55,018 bases of DNA, taken from a virus. The stretch is taken from positions 1-55,018 of IMG/VR virus record IMGVR_UViG_3300006903_000014; one strand, 5' to 3'. Under the pieces are notes generated by a model. That model had not been told where the DNA came from and made no database searches. It saw only the letters and a list, made by a program, of their open reading frames with translations. Positions 1-7,446 of this stretch are shown here, piece after piece. Position 1 is the first letter of the stretch; every line of letters starts with the position of its first letter. A program made the translations under genes and the position numbers.

Positions 1-421
1 GTCCCGCGTCCTGTGATCCCGTACACTTTTCACCCCCGGGGTGCTCGAGCGATCGAACGGGCTGGCGACCGAAGCCCCCGTCGCGCGTCGCGGTCTTGCT
101 GCTGTGATGCGAATGGCAGAGCGCCTGTAGATTGGAACGATCGAGCCTGGCCCCGCCCTGTCGCATCGGCACGATGTGGTCCACGTCCTCACTTGCTACC
201 TGTGCCCCCCCCCTGAGGCATGTCCTGCAGCATGGCTCCTCGGCGAGCACCCGCTCCACCAGGGCACGCCACTCCGCCCCATATCCCCTGGCCGTGGCCG
301 AGGGACGTGGCGCCCTGGTGCTGGCTATGCGTGCGGCACAGGGGTCGCACCGTAGCCCCCTGGTGGGGAAGTTGGGACACTGACCCTCGCAGCACCGGCG
401 CCTGGCGGCCCAGGGGCTCAC
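1..421 (-). CDS. HNH endonuclease, 3' end cut by window edge
   Basis: This frame starts at a GTG (419-421) that overlaps the upstream stop as GTGA and stays open to the window edge, giving 140 residues without a stop. A first cysteine cluster (C11, C15, C25, C28) is followed by a classic HNH domain: a CxxC at residues 65-68, then DHIVP with H82, a GG turn at 89-90, NLQALC at 97-102 and HH...K at 105-109. HNH nucleases beside the packaging genes of HK97-like phages nick or cut DNA with the terminase. Here the terminase would lie just past the edge, which fits that role. The domain call is firm; the role in packaging is inferred from position. The C-terminus is missing. Confidence 0.85.
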   Translation of the reverse strand, partial: MSPWAARRRCCEGQCPNFPTRGLRCDPCAARIASTRAPRPSATARGYGAEWRALVERVLAEEPCCRTCLRGGAQVASEDVDHIVPMRQGGARLDRSNLQALCHSHHSSKTATRDGGFGRQPVRSLEHPGGEKCTGSQDAG

Positions 422-621
422 GTCTCCCGGACCCCCATGTCGCACCACCTGTAGCCGTAGCCATCGCTCCTGTCGCTCCCCCACCAGCACTCGGCGCAGG
501 GCCATGGTGGCTCGGGGTCGTCGGCCCCCCTCTGGTGGGAACCGAGCGGATGTCCGCAATCGGGGCATGGTCCGAGCTGTTCGAGGGGCGAATCGTCGAA
601 CGCGTGGAACTGCGGGGTCAT
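418..621 (-). CDS. Small zinc-ribbon protein, 67 aa
   Basis: Two cysteine pairs are visible: CPDCGHPLGSH near residues 19-29 and CAEC near 42-45, followed by a Trp-rich tail ending in MGVRET. This is the pattern of a compact zinc-binding protein; no enzymatic motif is seen. The ATG at 619-621 overlaps the stop of the upstream gene (ATGA), and its own stop overlaps the GTG of the HNH gene, so translation of the three is probably coupled. A longer in-frame start at 663 exists but would overlap the upstream gene by 46 bases. Function unknown. Confidence 0.7.
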   Translation of the reverse strand: MTPQFHAFDDSPLEQLGPCPDCGHPLGSHQRGADDPEPPWPCAECWWGSDRSDGYGYRWCDMGVRET

Positions 622-1115
622 CTCTTGCCCGCGACCAGGGTCACATGCACGCCGCAGAAGCACGGGCCCTTCGTGCGTCTACATCGGGCAACGATCTTCT
701 CGTAGCGCTGCAGGAGGGATTCGTCTGGGCGAGACGCCTCGGGCGCGATCCGCTCCAGCCCCCCCTCGAGCAGGTGCCTCACGAATGCGCTCCTGGACCA
801 CCCCAGGGCACGCGCCCTGGAGCTCAACCGCGCGCGCAGGTCCTCGGGCACCGATGTCCCCAGGGGCACGAGCCTAAGCGTCTCCACGTTCCCTCTTGCG
901 CGCCAGCTTGCGCATCGACGTCTCGTGGGCGCAGAATCGGAGAGGTCCTGCAGGCAGGCGGCGTCGAGAACCACGTGGCCGTTCGGGCAAAAGGTGTATC
1001 TCCGCCAAGGGCAGTGCCAGCAGATACGGCCCAGCTCGCAGTTCCCATCAAGCGATCGAACTAGCCAGACCACGGTGCGCCGTCGGGGGTCGCGCGGCAT
1101 CTCGTCGTACGTCAT
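618..1115 (-). CDS. Cys-rich N-terminus with ribbon-helix-helix-like C-terminus
   Basis: The 165-residue frame has two parts. Residues 1-70 carry scattered cysteines (C26, C32, C35, C43, C54) that could bind zinc. Residues 77-130 read as a ribbon-helix-helix DNA-binding fold: a short beta strand (VETLRLVPLGTSVP), then two helices (DLRARLSSRARALGWSRSAFVRHLLEGGL). The last part has more cysteines (CRRTKGPCFCG). An in-frame GTG at 885-887 preceded by AGAGGGA could start the regulator separately. The annotated ATG at 1113-1115 has only a weak ribosome site. A DNA-binding or regulatory role is inferred from the fold pattern only. Confidence 0.55.
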   Translation of the reverse strand: MTYDEMPRDPRRRTVVWLVRSLDGNCELGRICWHCPWRRYTFCPNGHVVLDAACLQDLSDSAPTRRRCASWRARGNVETLRLVPLGTSVPEDLRARLSSRARALGWSRSAFVRHLLEGGLERIAPEASRPDESLLQRYEKIVARCRRTKGPCFCGVHVTLVAGKR

Positions 1116-1207
1116 GAAGCCGCCCACCAGGCCCGCCCCCGCCCCGCGCCCACGCTCTGCCCGACCGGGCGCGACCACGAGCGTTCCCGCCACGCGCGAC
1201 CGCCTGT

Positions 1208-1783
1208 TCACAGCCACAAGTGCTCCGTAACCCTGGCCAGCTTCGCGTCCGGGAGCGCCAGCAGCGCGGCCCGCGCATCCTTCTCCCGGCTGAACCGCAC
1301 GGCCTGGTAGGCGTCCTCGGTCCATAGCTCGGATGTTCCCTCCTGCTTGCCCGCCCACCACAGGGGCATCACGTCACACTGTGTGCATTCGATGAGCCAC
1401 GAGGTCTCGCTGTGGCCCAGATCCACGGGCGCGCCGCACTCGGCCAGGAACTCGATGGCGCGCCTCAGCTCCGCCGGATTCGCCTCTCGGCCGCAGTGCT
1501 CCACGAAGCGCCGGAACTCGTTGGCGATCGCGATCTGCCTATAGCGGGGCATAAACTTCACGGGCCCCGTGACCGCGCCCGGCTCCGTGAAGACGAGGAC
1601 CAGTTCCGAGCTGAAAGCGTCGTACGTAGCCCCATGAAGGATCGCCCCCGGCGGCAGAGACGGCCCAGCCGGATCAATCTCATACGCATGGAGCATCGCA
1701 TTGCCCCCCTCGGATCGGTCCCGCCTGTCGCGCGCGCGCAGCAGGCCCTCCACCAGCTCGCTCGATATCCTCAGCTCCAGCAA
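1208..1783 (-). CDS. Hypothetical phage protein, 191 aa
   Basis: I do not recognise a named family. The TTG start at 1781-1783 has a good GGAG site eight bases upstream and overlaps the previous gene by 13 bases. The C-terminal 40 residues (WTEDAYQAVRFSREKDARAA onward) resemble short C-terminal domains common in phage hypothetical proteins. The centre has a CxxC (ECTQC) and several histidines. No signal peptide or membrane segment. The 92 bases between this gene and the next (1116-1207) hold no feature I can see. Confidence 0.65.
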   Translation of the reverse strand: MLELRISSELVEGLLRARDRRDRSEGGNAMLHAYEIDPAGPSLPPGAILHGATYDAFSSELVLVFTEPGAVTGPVKFMPRYRQIAIANEFRRFVEHCGREANPAELRRAIEFLAECGAPVDLGHSETSWLIECTQCDVMPLWWAGKQEGTSELWTEDAYQAVRFSREKDARAALLALPDAKLARVTEHLWL

Positions 1784-2193
1784 TTGAGGTCTCCTCCCCC
1801 CCGGCGACGGCGCGTCAGGTTCGCGCTGTCCTCGTAGTCAAGGACCAGCAGGCTGTCGGCCGGGATCCGCTCCGATCGCCCGCTCCTGACCTTCCAGAAG
1901 ACGAACGGCAGCAGTGGCCTCCAGCGCGCCGGTGCGCCGTGCTCCGCCGAGTACCAGATCGCGCCCTCGCCGAACATGCTCCCGACCCGATAGCGGAGCG
2001 GCACGTCGTCCGGCTCCACGCAGGGCCGCGTCGCCGTGCCGAGCCAGAACGCCGGCCGGCCCACGCGCGCGTAGTAGTAGGCGCCGTCCTCGGAGTACAC
2101 CACCGTGACGCGCCGATAGGCACGAAGGCGGTCCCCCGCCCAGCGGACGAGGGACCGGACGAACTCTCGAAACCCGGTGGCGCCAGGCTTCAT
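1771..2193 (-). CDS. Hypothetical protein, 140 aa
   Basis: The ATG at 2191-2193 overlaps the stop of the small secreted-protein gene upstream (ATGA); an in-frame start at 2214 would overlap it further. The protein is rich in aromatic and basic residues (VTVVYSEDGAYYYARVGRP; WRPLLPFVFWKVRSGRSER) and looks like a soluble beta-rich fold. It ends in an arginine/glycine-rich tail. No family recognised. Confidence 0.6.
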   Translation of the reverse strand: MKPGATGFREFVRSLVRWAGDRLRAYRRVTVVYSEDGAYYYARVGRPAFWLGTATRPCVEPDDVPLRYRVGSMFGEGAIWYSAEHGAPARWRPLLPFVFWKVRSGRSERIPADSLLVLDYEDSANLTRRRRGGGDLNCWS

Positions 2194-2339
2194 TTTGGCG
2201 GCGTGGGATCGCAACCGTGCCCGTTGTCCGGCGTGCAGCCGTCGTACTGCGGCGCCGGTCGGGCGGGCTCGACCTGATGGGTCACCTGCGCCGGGCCAGA
2301 CGCCCAGAGCAGCCAGAGGGACAGGAACAGTCGCAGCAT
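2190..2339 (-). CDS. Small secreted or membrane-anchored protein, 49 aa
   Basis: Starts at the ATG at 2337-2339 behind a strong AAAGGAGAG site. Residues 1-15 (MLRLFLSLWLLWASG) are a hydrophobic signal-like segment with one N-terminal arginine. The mature part is short, Pro-rich and has two cysteines (C35 and C43). Its stop overlaps the next start (ATGA). Position in the late/lysis-side cluster would suit a small outer-membrane or periplasmic lysis accessory such as a spanin subunit, but there is no lipobox, so that is only a guess. Confidence 0.6.
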   Translation of the reverse strand: MLRLFLSLWLLWASGPAQVTHQVEPARPAPQYDGCTPDNGHGCDPTPPK

Positions 2340-2343
2340 CTTC

Positions 2344-2937
2344 TCACTCTCCTTTGGGCTCGTGGCCCCCGGGCGAGCCTGAGCCCGGTATGTCCTTGGA
2401 GAGGCGCACGACGTCGACGTCGAAGCCGGCGTCTACGACAAGCACGGGCACCCGCCAGCCGAGGCGATCTGCGAAACGCTTTACCAGCGCCTCCGTCCGC
2501 TCGATCGCCTCGTGGCTCAGGTGCTCCCTGGAGCGCAGCACGAGGGCGTCTCCGATCGACAGGACCAGCGGCCTCAGCGCCCCATCGACCCGCTCGCGCT
2601 CGGCCGTCTCGGCCACGTCGCGTGCGCAGAGCGCGCAGGTCCCATTTGGTGCGATCCAGTCCGGGTCCGGCGGCCCGTGGGGGTGATCTCCGCTCGCGTT
2701 CGCGGTCGGTTGATGCTGGAGCCCGCGATAGAGCGCGTGATCGAGTCGTGGGGCAGCCTGGCTCATCTCCCAGCGCTCCTGCTCTCGCTCGGCCTCCCCG
2801 AAGGCGACCAGCTCGGCCCGCAGCATCGCGCAGAGCCGATGGGCCAGCATCTTGCTGTTGACGTGGACGTGGTCCCCGTAGGCGATCTTGCGGGCCACCT
2901 CGTCCGCTCGCGCCACGGTGCTCGCCCTGTGCTCCAT
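2344..2937 (-). CDS. Conserved phage hypothetical protein, 197 aa
   Basis: The ATG sits five bases after a GGGGGAGG ribosome site. The N-terminal half is helical and charged, with a CALC pair near residue 102. The C-terminal half (LVLSIGDALVLRSREHLSHE through WRVPVLVVDAGFDVDVV) matches a pattern I know from small phage proteins that begin a beta strand with GD.LVLR and continue with an S.E..... helix; its function is not established. The gene precedes the UDG-like gene's downstream partners but gives no functional hint. Confidence 0.6.
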   Translation of the reverse strand: MEHRASTVARADEVARKIAYGDHVHVNSKMLAHRLCAMLRAELVAFGEAEREQERWEMSQAAPRLDHALYRGLQHQPTANASGDHPHGPPDPDWIAPNGTCALCARDVAETAERERVDGALRPLVLSIGDALVLRSREHLSHEAIERTEALVKRFADRLGWRVPVLVVDAGFDVDVVRLSKDIPGSGSPGGHEPKGE

Positions 2938-2951
2938 CTCTCACCTCCCCC

Positions 2952-3440
2952 TCAGCCTTCGTCGTCGACCTGGACCCGGTCCGCCGGTCTCGGGACGCGA
3001 TCGCCCTCGAGAACGTGCCTCAGCAGGCCCCGCGCGCGGTCGATGGCGCCCGGATCGTTCCACTCGAGGCAGCGGCCGCTCGGATGCGGCAGCCGGTAGG
3101 CCGTGAAGCATCCCCGCGAGCCGCTGAGGGCGCTGCCCCAGACGGCGCCCGTGAACACCGAGAAGTCCGCGCCGAACGCCTGCGCCACCTTGGAGCCCAG
3201 CAGGATCAGCGTCCGCGGCTCCCCCGCCAGGATCAAGGCGGACCGCGCGCGCGCCCGCACGAGGTCCCACGGCCCCTCGCACAGGTTCACGCGATCGAAC
3301 GTGCGCAGGTACTCGCGCTCGGTCAAGCCCAGGATCTTGAAGCACAGCCTCCAGCCGGCGCAGCCCTTGGGCAGCGGGTAGAGCGCATAGCGCGGGTCTA
3401 GCGAGCGCGGGTTATCCTCGCCGATGAGCAGGGGCTTCAC
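2952..3440 (-). CDS. Uracil-DNA glycosylase-superfamily protein
   Basis: The 162-residue protein begins with LLIGEDNP (residues 4-11), the position of UDG motif A. It ends its fold with LPHPSGR (117-123), the motif B loop that enters the DNA minor groove. In between lie a YPLP.GCAGWRL block, VNLC at 51-54 and LILLGSKVAQAFG at 78-90, all typical of the short phage UDG-like family. UDG-fold proteins excise uracil or, in some phage groups, act on or recognise modified bases. The GTG start overlaps the upstream stop (GTGA). It is two genes downstream of the glycosyltransferase, so a part in base modification or its quality control is plausible but inferred. Confidence 0.75.
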   Translation of the reverse strand: MKPLLIGEDNPRSLDPRYALYPLPKGCAGWRLCFKILGLTEREYLRTFDRVNLCEGPWDLVRARARSALILAGEPRTLILLGSKVAQAFGADFSVFTGAVWGSALSGSRGCFTAYRLPHPSGRCLEWNDPGAIDRARGLLRHVLEGDRVPRPADRVQVDDEG

Positions 3441-3730
3441 TGACGCCGCTTCCGGCCCTCGGCCTCGCGCTCGAGGCGCGCCGCCCGGTCCGCCCGCGCG
3501 AGCGTCTCATCGTCGAATTGATCGAGGTCCCTACCGGCCTGCAACACCTCGTCCAGCGCGGCGCCGTCTCGCGGCGGCGACGGCGGGACGGGAGTGCAGC
3601 CCGGAATGTAGCGCGGCGCATTGGTGCCCCTCTCGTCGGAGATGGGCGTGCTGGGCGGTCCGCCATGGCGATAGACGTCCCGGATGACGAGCCCCAGCGC
3701 GAGGACGAGCAAACCGGCGATCACGATCAT
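3437..3730 (-). CDS. Single-pass membrane protein, 97 aa
   Basis: Residues 1-16 (MIVIAGLLVLALGLVI) form one transmembrane segment at the very N-terminus. A Pro-rich linker follows, then a charged helical tail (DLDQFDDETLARADRAARLE). That layout recalls an inner-membrane spanin or anchored accessory protein. The ATG at 3728-3730 uses an AGGTGA site that is also the stop of the glycosyltransferase gene. No enzymatic motif. Assignment as spanin is unproven. Confidence 0.6.
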   Translation of the reverse strand: MIVIAGLLVLALGLVIRDVYRHGGPPSTPISDERGTNAPRYIPGCTPVPPSPPRDGAALDEVLQAGRDLDQFDDETLARADRAARLEREAEGRKRRQ

Positions 3731-3734
3731 GGCG

Positions 3735-4619
3735 TCACCTCCCCTTTTTGCTATCTCCGAGCAGCTTCTGCAGCCCGGCGCTCCGGACGTCCTTGACCTG
3801 CTCGAGGCGCAGGCCGTATTCATTGGGCGCCGCGTCCACGACCGCTCCCGGCTTGAGCCTCAGCGGCGTGTCGAAGCCCCGCCAGGCGCCGCGGATCACG
3901 TGCTGAGGCCTCTTGAAGCGCCTCTTGGTAGCGACCACGTACGGCCAGACCCGCTCCAGGCTGCGCGCCATCCGCAGCCGGCCGTCTCCCTGGTAGAGCT
4001 GGTCCGTGTTGCCCCCCCGCATCGTCATCGTGTGGAGCTTGTTCGCCATGAAGACGTTGATCAGGGCCGTACACCAGCCGCTAGAGAGGACCTGAAGGCA
4101 CAGGTCGGTGTCCTCGTTGTACCGACCGCGCCAGCGGAACGGCAGGCTGTTCATAATCAGGATGCAGGAATAGACATGCACGTTCAGGTAGAACGGCGGC
4201 GCGCTCTGGATGCAGAACATCTGATAGTTCAGGCCCGCCATTGCGAGGTTCTCGTAGCGGTCCGCGAAGTCCTCGCACGCCGCCAGCGCCGGCCCGGAGT
4301 CGCACATCAGCCGCCGACCTCGCCACCACCTCCGGATGTAGCGGATGTTGTCGTCCAGGATCCAGTGGCGCTCCGCCCCCGACGCGACCGCGTGGCCCCA
4401 GATCCAATTGCGGGCCGGAGTCGAGCCCAGACCGAGATTCGAGAACGGCAGCACGAGCAGCGAGTCCTCGCCCCACGCGGCCGCGTACGCCTCGCGCTCC
4501 TGCGGCTCGACGACCAGCTTGAACGGCACGCCGTCCGCCCGCAGGAACCGCGCCGTCAGCGCGAGCGCGCGCTCCGAACGCCCCTTGGACGGCACGTAGA
4601 TGGGATAGCGCGGGTTCAC
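3735..4619 (-). CDS. TET-associated-type glycosyltransferase (TAGT), putative DNA-base glycosyltransferase
   Basis: This 294-residue protein has the hallmarks of the GT-A family that accompanies TET/JBP dioxygenases in phages: YPIYVPSKGR (residues 5-14), LVVEPQE (35-41), LLVLPFSNLG (54-63), ARNWIW (69-74) and HWILDDNIR (85-93), where DDN stands in for the metal-binding DxD. YNEDTDLCLQ (167-176) supplies a second acidic site. Family members are proposed or shown to add sugars to 5-hydroxymethylcytosine in phage DNA. The GTG start overlaps the stop of the ParB-like gene (GTGA), so the two are translated together. The dioxygenase and cytosine methyltransferase partners are not in this window. 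Family call is strong; substrate is inferred. Confidence 0.85.
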   Translation of the reverse strand: MNPRYPIYVPSKGRSERALALTARFLRADGVPFKLVVEPQEREAYAAAWGEDSLLVLPFSNLGLGSTPARNWIWGHAVASGAERHWILDDNIRYIRRWWRGRRLMCDSGPALAACEDFADRYENLAMAGLNYQMFCIQSAPPFYLNVHVYSCILIMNSLPFRWRGRYNEDTDLCLQVLSSGWCTALINVFMANKLHTMTMRGGNTDQLYQGDGRLRMARSLERVWPYVVATKRRFKRPQHVIRGAWRGFDTPLRLKPGAVVDAAPNEYGLRLEQVKDVRSAGLQKLLGDSKKGR

Positions 4620-5719
4620 TCGCCCTCGCCGTCGGTCGCGACCGGCGCCGGCTCCGCGCCCGACCTGAAGCGGAGCGACACGAGGTCCTCGCGCTCCCTC
4701 TCCGGCCACCAGATCGACCAGACGGCCCCGTTCTTCTTGCTTACCACCGTGGCTCCGATCTGCTCCATGAAGCGTGCCCGGTCGCCCTCGTTGTCGAACT
4801 GGACGACGAGGCGCTGGACCTGCCCCGCGGGCTCGTATTCGGGCAGGCCCGCCCACGCGGCGGCGGCGTCCTTGTCGCGCAGCTCGCCCGCCGGCCGCGT
4901 GGTCAGCGCGAGGGCCGCGAGCTGGTTCCCGTCGAAGCCGGTCCCCTCGAGCCCGCCGTCTCCCATCAGTTCCTTCAGCAGCTCGGTGAGCGCGCGGTCG
5001 TCCACCTCGGCCAGGTTGCGGATTTCGTTCTCGCTCTCCATGATCCGGAGCGCGCGCGGATCCTCGGGTCCGACCGCGATGCGAACCGCCGGCACGCGCT
5101 CTAGCCCCATCGACTGCGCCGCCTCGACGACGCCGTGGCCCACCAGGATCGTGCCGTCCCGCGCCACCACGATGTTGCGGAAGAACCCGTGTCGCGTGAT
5201 GCTCGCGACCAGGTGCGCTATCTGATCCGCCGGGTGCTTCCGGTAGTTGCGCGGGTGGGGCTTGAGGTCCCTCAGCGCCACGGAGCGGGTCTCCGCGAGC
5301 CCCTCGAAGCCCCACGTCTCCAGGTCGGTCCACTCGTAGAAGTCGGCCAGCTTGTCGTAGTCCCAGTCGCCCGCGTTGCGGTTCAGCCGGACGTTCAGCT
5401 CCTCGACCTCTCCGGGCTCGAGCTGGCGCGAGGGCACGCGCACGTCGACCAGGGCGCCGGGCTCCACGATGGACTGCGCCAGGAGCACCCGCCTCCGCAT
5501 GTGCCCGCCGAGGACGGTCCCGTCCAGGTTCACGGCGATCGGCTCGACGTAGCCGAACCGCCGCAGGCTCTCCGCGAGGTCCGCGGCCTGGCGCTCCGTG
5601 AGCTGGCGCGGGTTCCGCTCCCACTCGACGAGGCTCGACAGCGGCCGCTGCTCCGTGTGCCACTCGATCGCCGCGCGGGTCGGCCGAGCCCTGGCGACCG
5701 GCTTCCTGCGGGGGCTCAC
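4616..5719 (-). CDS. Tandem ParB-like nuclease-domain protein
   Basis: Two ParB N-terminal domains lie in one 367-residue chain. The first (about 25-110) has NPRQLTERQAADLAESLRR and GTVLGGHMRRR at 67-77. The second (about 145-215) has PHPRNYR, a HGFFRNIVV strand and GTILVGHGVVEAA at 189-201. A C-terminal segment near 305-345 (VVQFDNEGDRARFMEQIG, then SIWWP) matches the tail seen on ParB proteins of phage TET and methylase loci. ParB domains there are thought to bind or nick DNA and guide modification. It overlaps the TAGT gene by four bases. The exact role is inferred from association. Confidence 0.85.
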   Translation of the reverse strand: MSPRRKPVARARPTRAAIEWHTEQRPLSSLVEWERNPRQLTERQAADLAESLRRFGYVEPIAVNLDGTVLGGHMRRRVLLAQSIVEPGALVDVRVPSRQLEPGEVEELNVRLNRNAGDWDYDKLADFYEWTDLETWGFEGLAETRSVALRDLKPHPRNYRKHPADQIAHLVASITRHGFFRNIVVARDGTILVGHGVVEAAQSMGLERVPAVRIAVGPEDPRALRIMESENEIRNLAEVDDRALTELLKELMGDGGLEGTGFDGNQLAALALTTRPAGELRDKDAAAAWAGLPEYEPAGQVQRLVVQFDNEGDRARFMEQIGATVVSKKNGAVWSIWWPEREREDLVSLRFRSGAEPAPVATDGEGE

Positions 5720-6027
5720 GCGAGGGTGATCTTGGCGCCGAGGCGATTGGAGAGGCGCGCCTCGTACCGCTCACGCTCGCGCTCCGCCTGGTCGGCCTGC
5801 GCCCGCACGTACTCTTCGGGGGTGATGATCCCCTTCTCGATGAGAAGCGCCGCCAGTGCCGCCTGACCGCATAGCGCCAGGTTCACCCCAACTCGCAGGT
5901 GCTTGGGCGTGGTCTCGCCGCTCGCTGCCCCCTGGCCGCGCGTGTTCAGCTCCATCTCCATCGCCACGCCCGACTGAATCGCGTGGCACGCCGCCTCGTA
6001 TCGCTTCTGGTCCTTGCTCTCCGCCAT
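5716..6027 (-). CDS. Conserved phage hypothetical protein, 103 aa
   Basis: The sequence KHLRVGVNLALCGQAALAAL followed by LIEKGIITPEEYVRA recalls a small phage family (D.RVG.N.A....AL..LL..KGIIT.EEY) found near replication and modification genes, with no known activity. It ends in a charged helix and ITLA. It overlaps the ParB-like start (GTGA), so it is probably part of the same translational unit as the modification genes. No membrane or metal motif. Confidence 0.65.
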   Translation of the reverse strand: MAESKDQKRYEAACHAIQSGVAMEMELNTRGQGAASGETTPKHLRVGVNLALCGQAALAALLIEKGIITPEEYVRAQADQAERERERYEARLSNRLGAKITLA

Positions 6028-6030
6028 CGC

Positions 6031-6273
6031 TCAGCTCGCCTTTCCAGCCAGGGCCTGGAGCACGGGGTCCGGCCTCGGCTCGTTATCCTTCCGGTTCGGG
6101 AACAGCATGAAGTCGATGACCCAGAGGCCGGCCGCTCGCACGGATGGGAAGCCGCCACAGCCGAATGCCCAGCTGCCGTCCTGCGTGCTGTAGAAGGACG
6201 CGCGCCACTGCCCCTTGACCTCGCCGTCGGGCTCGATCCGCCAGCCGCCGCGCGGCCTCTTGGTGCGCTCCAT
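6031..6273 (-). CDS. Hypothetical protein, 80 aa
   Basis: Begins at the ATG at 6271-6273. The sequence is compact and aromatic (GGWRIEPDGEVKGQWRASFY; SWAFGCGGFPSVRAAGLWVI) and looks like a small beta-rich domain. It is separated from the upstream gene by a 32-base gap that holds no visible signal. No family recognised. Confidence 0.5.
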   Translation of the reverse strand: MERTKRPRGGWRIEPDGEVKGQWRASFYSTQDGSWAFGCGGFPSVRAAGLWVIDFMLFPNRKDNEPRPDPVLQALAGKAS

Positions 6274-6305
6274 GCGATCGCCGCCCCCCGGCGGCCGGCC
6301 CGCTT

Positions 6306-6881
6306 CTACTGCGCGAAGATGACGCGCAGGAGCGGGTGCAGCTCGACGCCGTTCTTCGGCGCCCCCGTCTGTCCGTGCAGCCTGTCGTAGAACGCCACGC
6401 CCTCGAGCGTCACGCGCCGACCCACCAGGGCCCTCAGCGTCCCCTCGGTCAGGTCCCCGCCCGCGACCGCCACCAGCCTCGCGCGGGCCCGGATGATCTC
6501 GTTGAGCGTCCTCGAGCCCCTGGCGCACGCCGGGTCCACCAATTCGGCCACGAGGCTCGGACCCCTGCACCGACGCGAGCGCGCGTCCCACGCGGCCGGC
6601 TCGCACGCGCAGACGTGGACGTCCCGGTCGTCCTCGATCTTGGCGCAGGAGATGATCGCCGCCACCTGGTAGACCCTGAACTCCTCGCGGCCCGGCGCGC
6701 CCCGCGCCTCCCAGCCGACCACCGGCGGATCCGGGGCCGGCAGCGAGGCCAGGTGGTCCACGGACGTCTCGGCCGGACGCAGGTCCACGCGCCCGGCCTT
6801 CTCGTCGCTCATGCGCTTGACGTCGGAGCGCTCGACTCCGCAGGACGCCGCCGCCGCCAGCAGGAGCGCGGCGGTGATCAC
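6306..6881 (-). CDS. Putative phage-encoded lipoprotein, 191 aa
   Basis: The GTG start overlaps the upstream stop (GTGA). Residues 1-13 are hydrophobic (VITAALLLAAAAS) and lead to C14, a weak lipobox (AASC), so export and lipidation are plausible. The C-terminal segment (VTLEGVAFYDRLHGQTGAPK, then NGVELHPLLRV) matches a motif common in small secreted bacterial proteins of unknown fold function. It lies in the lysis/envelope cluster. An envelope role such as superinfection exclusion or outer-membrane anchoring is an inference. Confidence 0.6.
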   Translation of the reverse strand: MITAALLLAAAASCGVERSDVKRMSDEKAGRVDLRPAETSVDHLASLPAPDPPVVGWEARGAPGREEFRVYQVAAIISCAKIEDDRDVHVCACEPAAWDARSRRCRGPSLVAELVDPACARGSRTLNEIIRARARLVAVAGGDLTEGTLRALVGRRVTLEGVAFYDRLHGQTGAPKNGVELHPLLRVIFAQ

Positions 6882-7435
6882 TTGCCCATCCGGTAGCGGA
6901 CGGCGCCCGGCGTCTTGGACAGGAAGCCCGCGTCGAGGATGCCGAGGTACGACGCGGCGGCGGCGACGAAGAGCAGCACGCGACCCTGGCCCGCGCAGGA
7001 GAGCGAGAGCGACCGGACGGCGAGCGCGACGCAGCTGGACCCGCTGACGTAGACGAACAGCGCGGTGAGGATCGAGGCCAGCGTGCCGGAGTTGTCCGCC
7101 AGCCAGCGATAGACGGGGCTCTCCGCCAGGATCGCGGGGCGGCCCGGGGTGCTGATGGCCTTGTCCGAGAGGCCGATCGCCAGGAGGAACCCGCCGATCC
7201 ATTCGAGCGACGCCTCGAGCCCCGGCGACGCGCCGACGGCGCCGCCCACGTAGCCCACCAGGCCGATGGTCAGGCCGGTCCAGCTCTTCCACCCCTTCAG
7301 CGCGCCCAGCACGCGCTCCAGGAGCGCGCCGTGCTTGCCGGCCTCGCCGTCGCGCAGCCAGCGGATGAGCAGGTTCTCCGCGAGCCCGCGCAGCAGCTTG
7401 TTCGGTACGCCCCAGATAGCTCTCAGGATCCCCAC
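6878..7435 (-). CDS. Multi-pass membrane protein, holin-like candidate
   Basis: GTG start at 7433-7435. The 185-residue protein has an amphipathic N-terminus and several hydrophobic stretches: TGLTIGLVGYVGGAVGA, GGFLLAIGL, LASILTALFVYV and VLLFVAAAASYLGIL. Three to four membrane passes are likely. It sits downstream of the amidase within a group of small membrane proteins, so a holin or other lysis role is possible. No named holin family is recognised. Confidence 0.5.
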   Translation of the reverse strand: MGILRAIWGVPNKLLRGLAENLLIRWLRDGEAGKHGALLERVLGALKGWKSWTGLTIGLVGYVGGAVGASPGLEASLEWIGGFLLAIGLSDKAISTPGRPAILAESPVYRWLADNSGTLASILTALFVYVSGSSCVALAVRSLSLSCAGQGRVLLFVAAAASYLGILDAGFLSKTPGAVRYRMGK

Positions 7436-7446
7436 GGCTCCCCTCC

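Noticed and set aside
3684-5225. A long plus-strand frame opposite the glycosyltransferase and ParB genes
   Set aside because: Low-complexity, Arg/Pro/Ser-rich mirror of well supported minus-strand genes.
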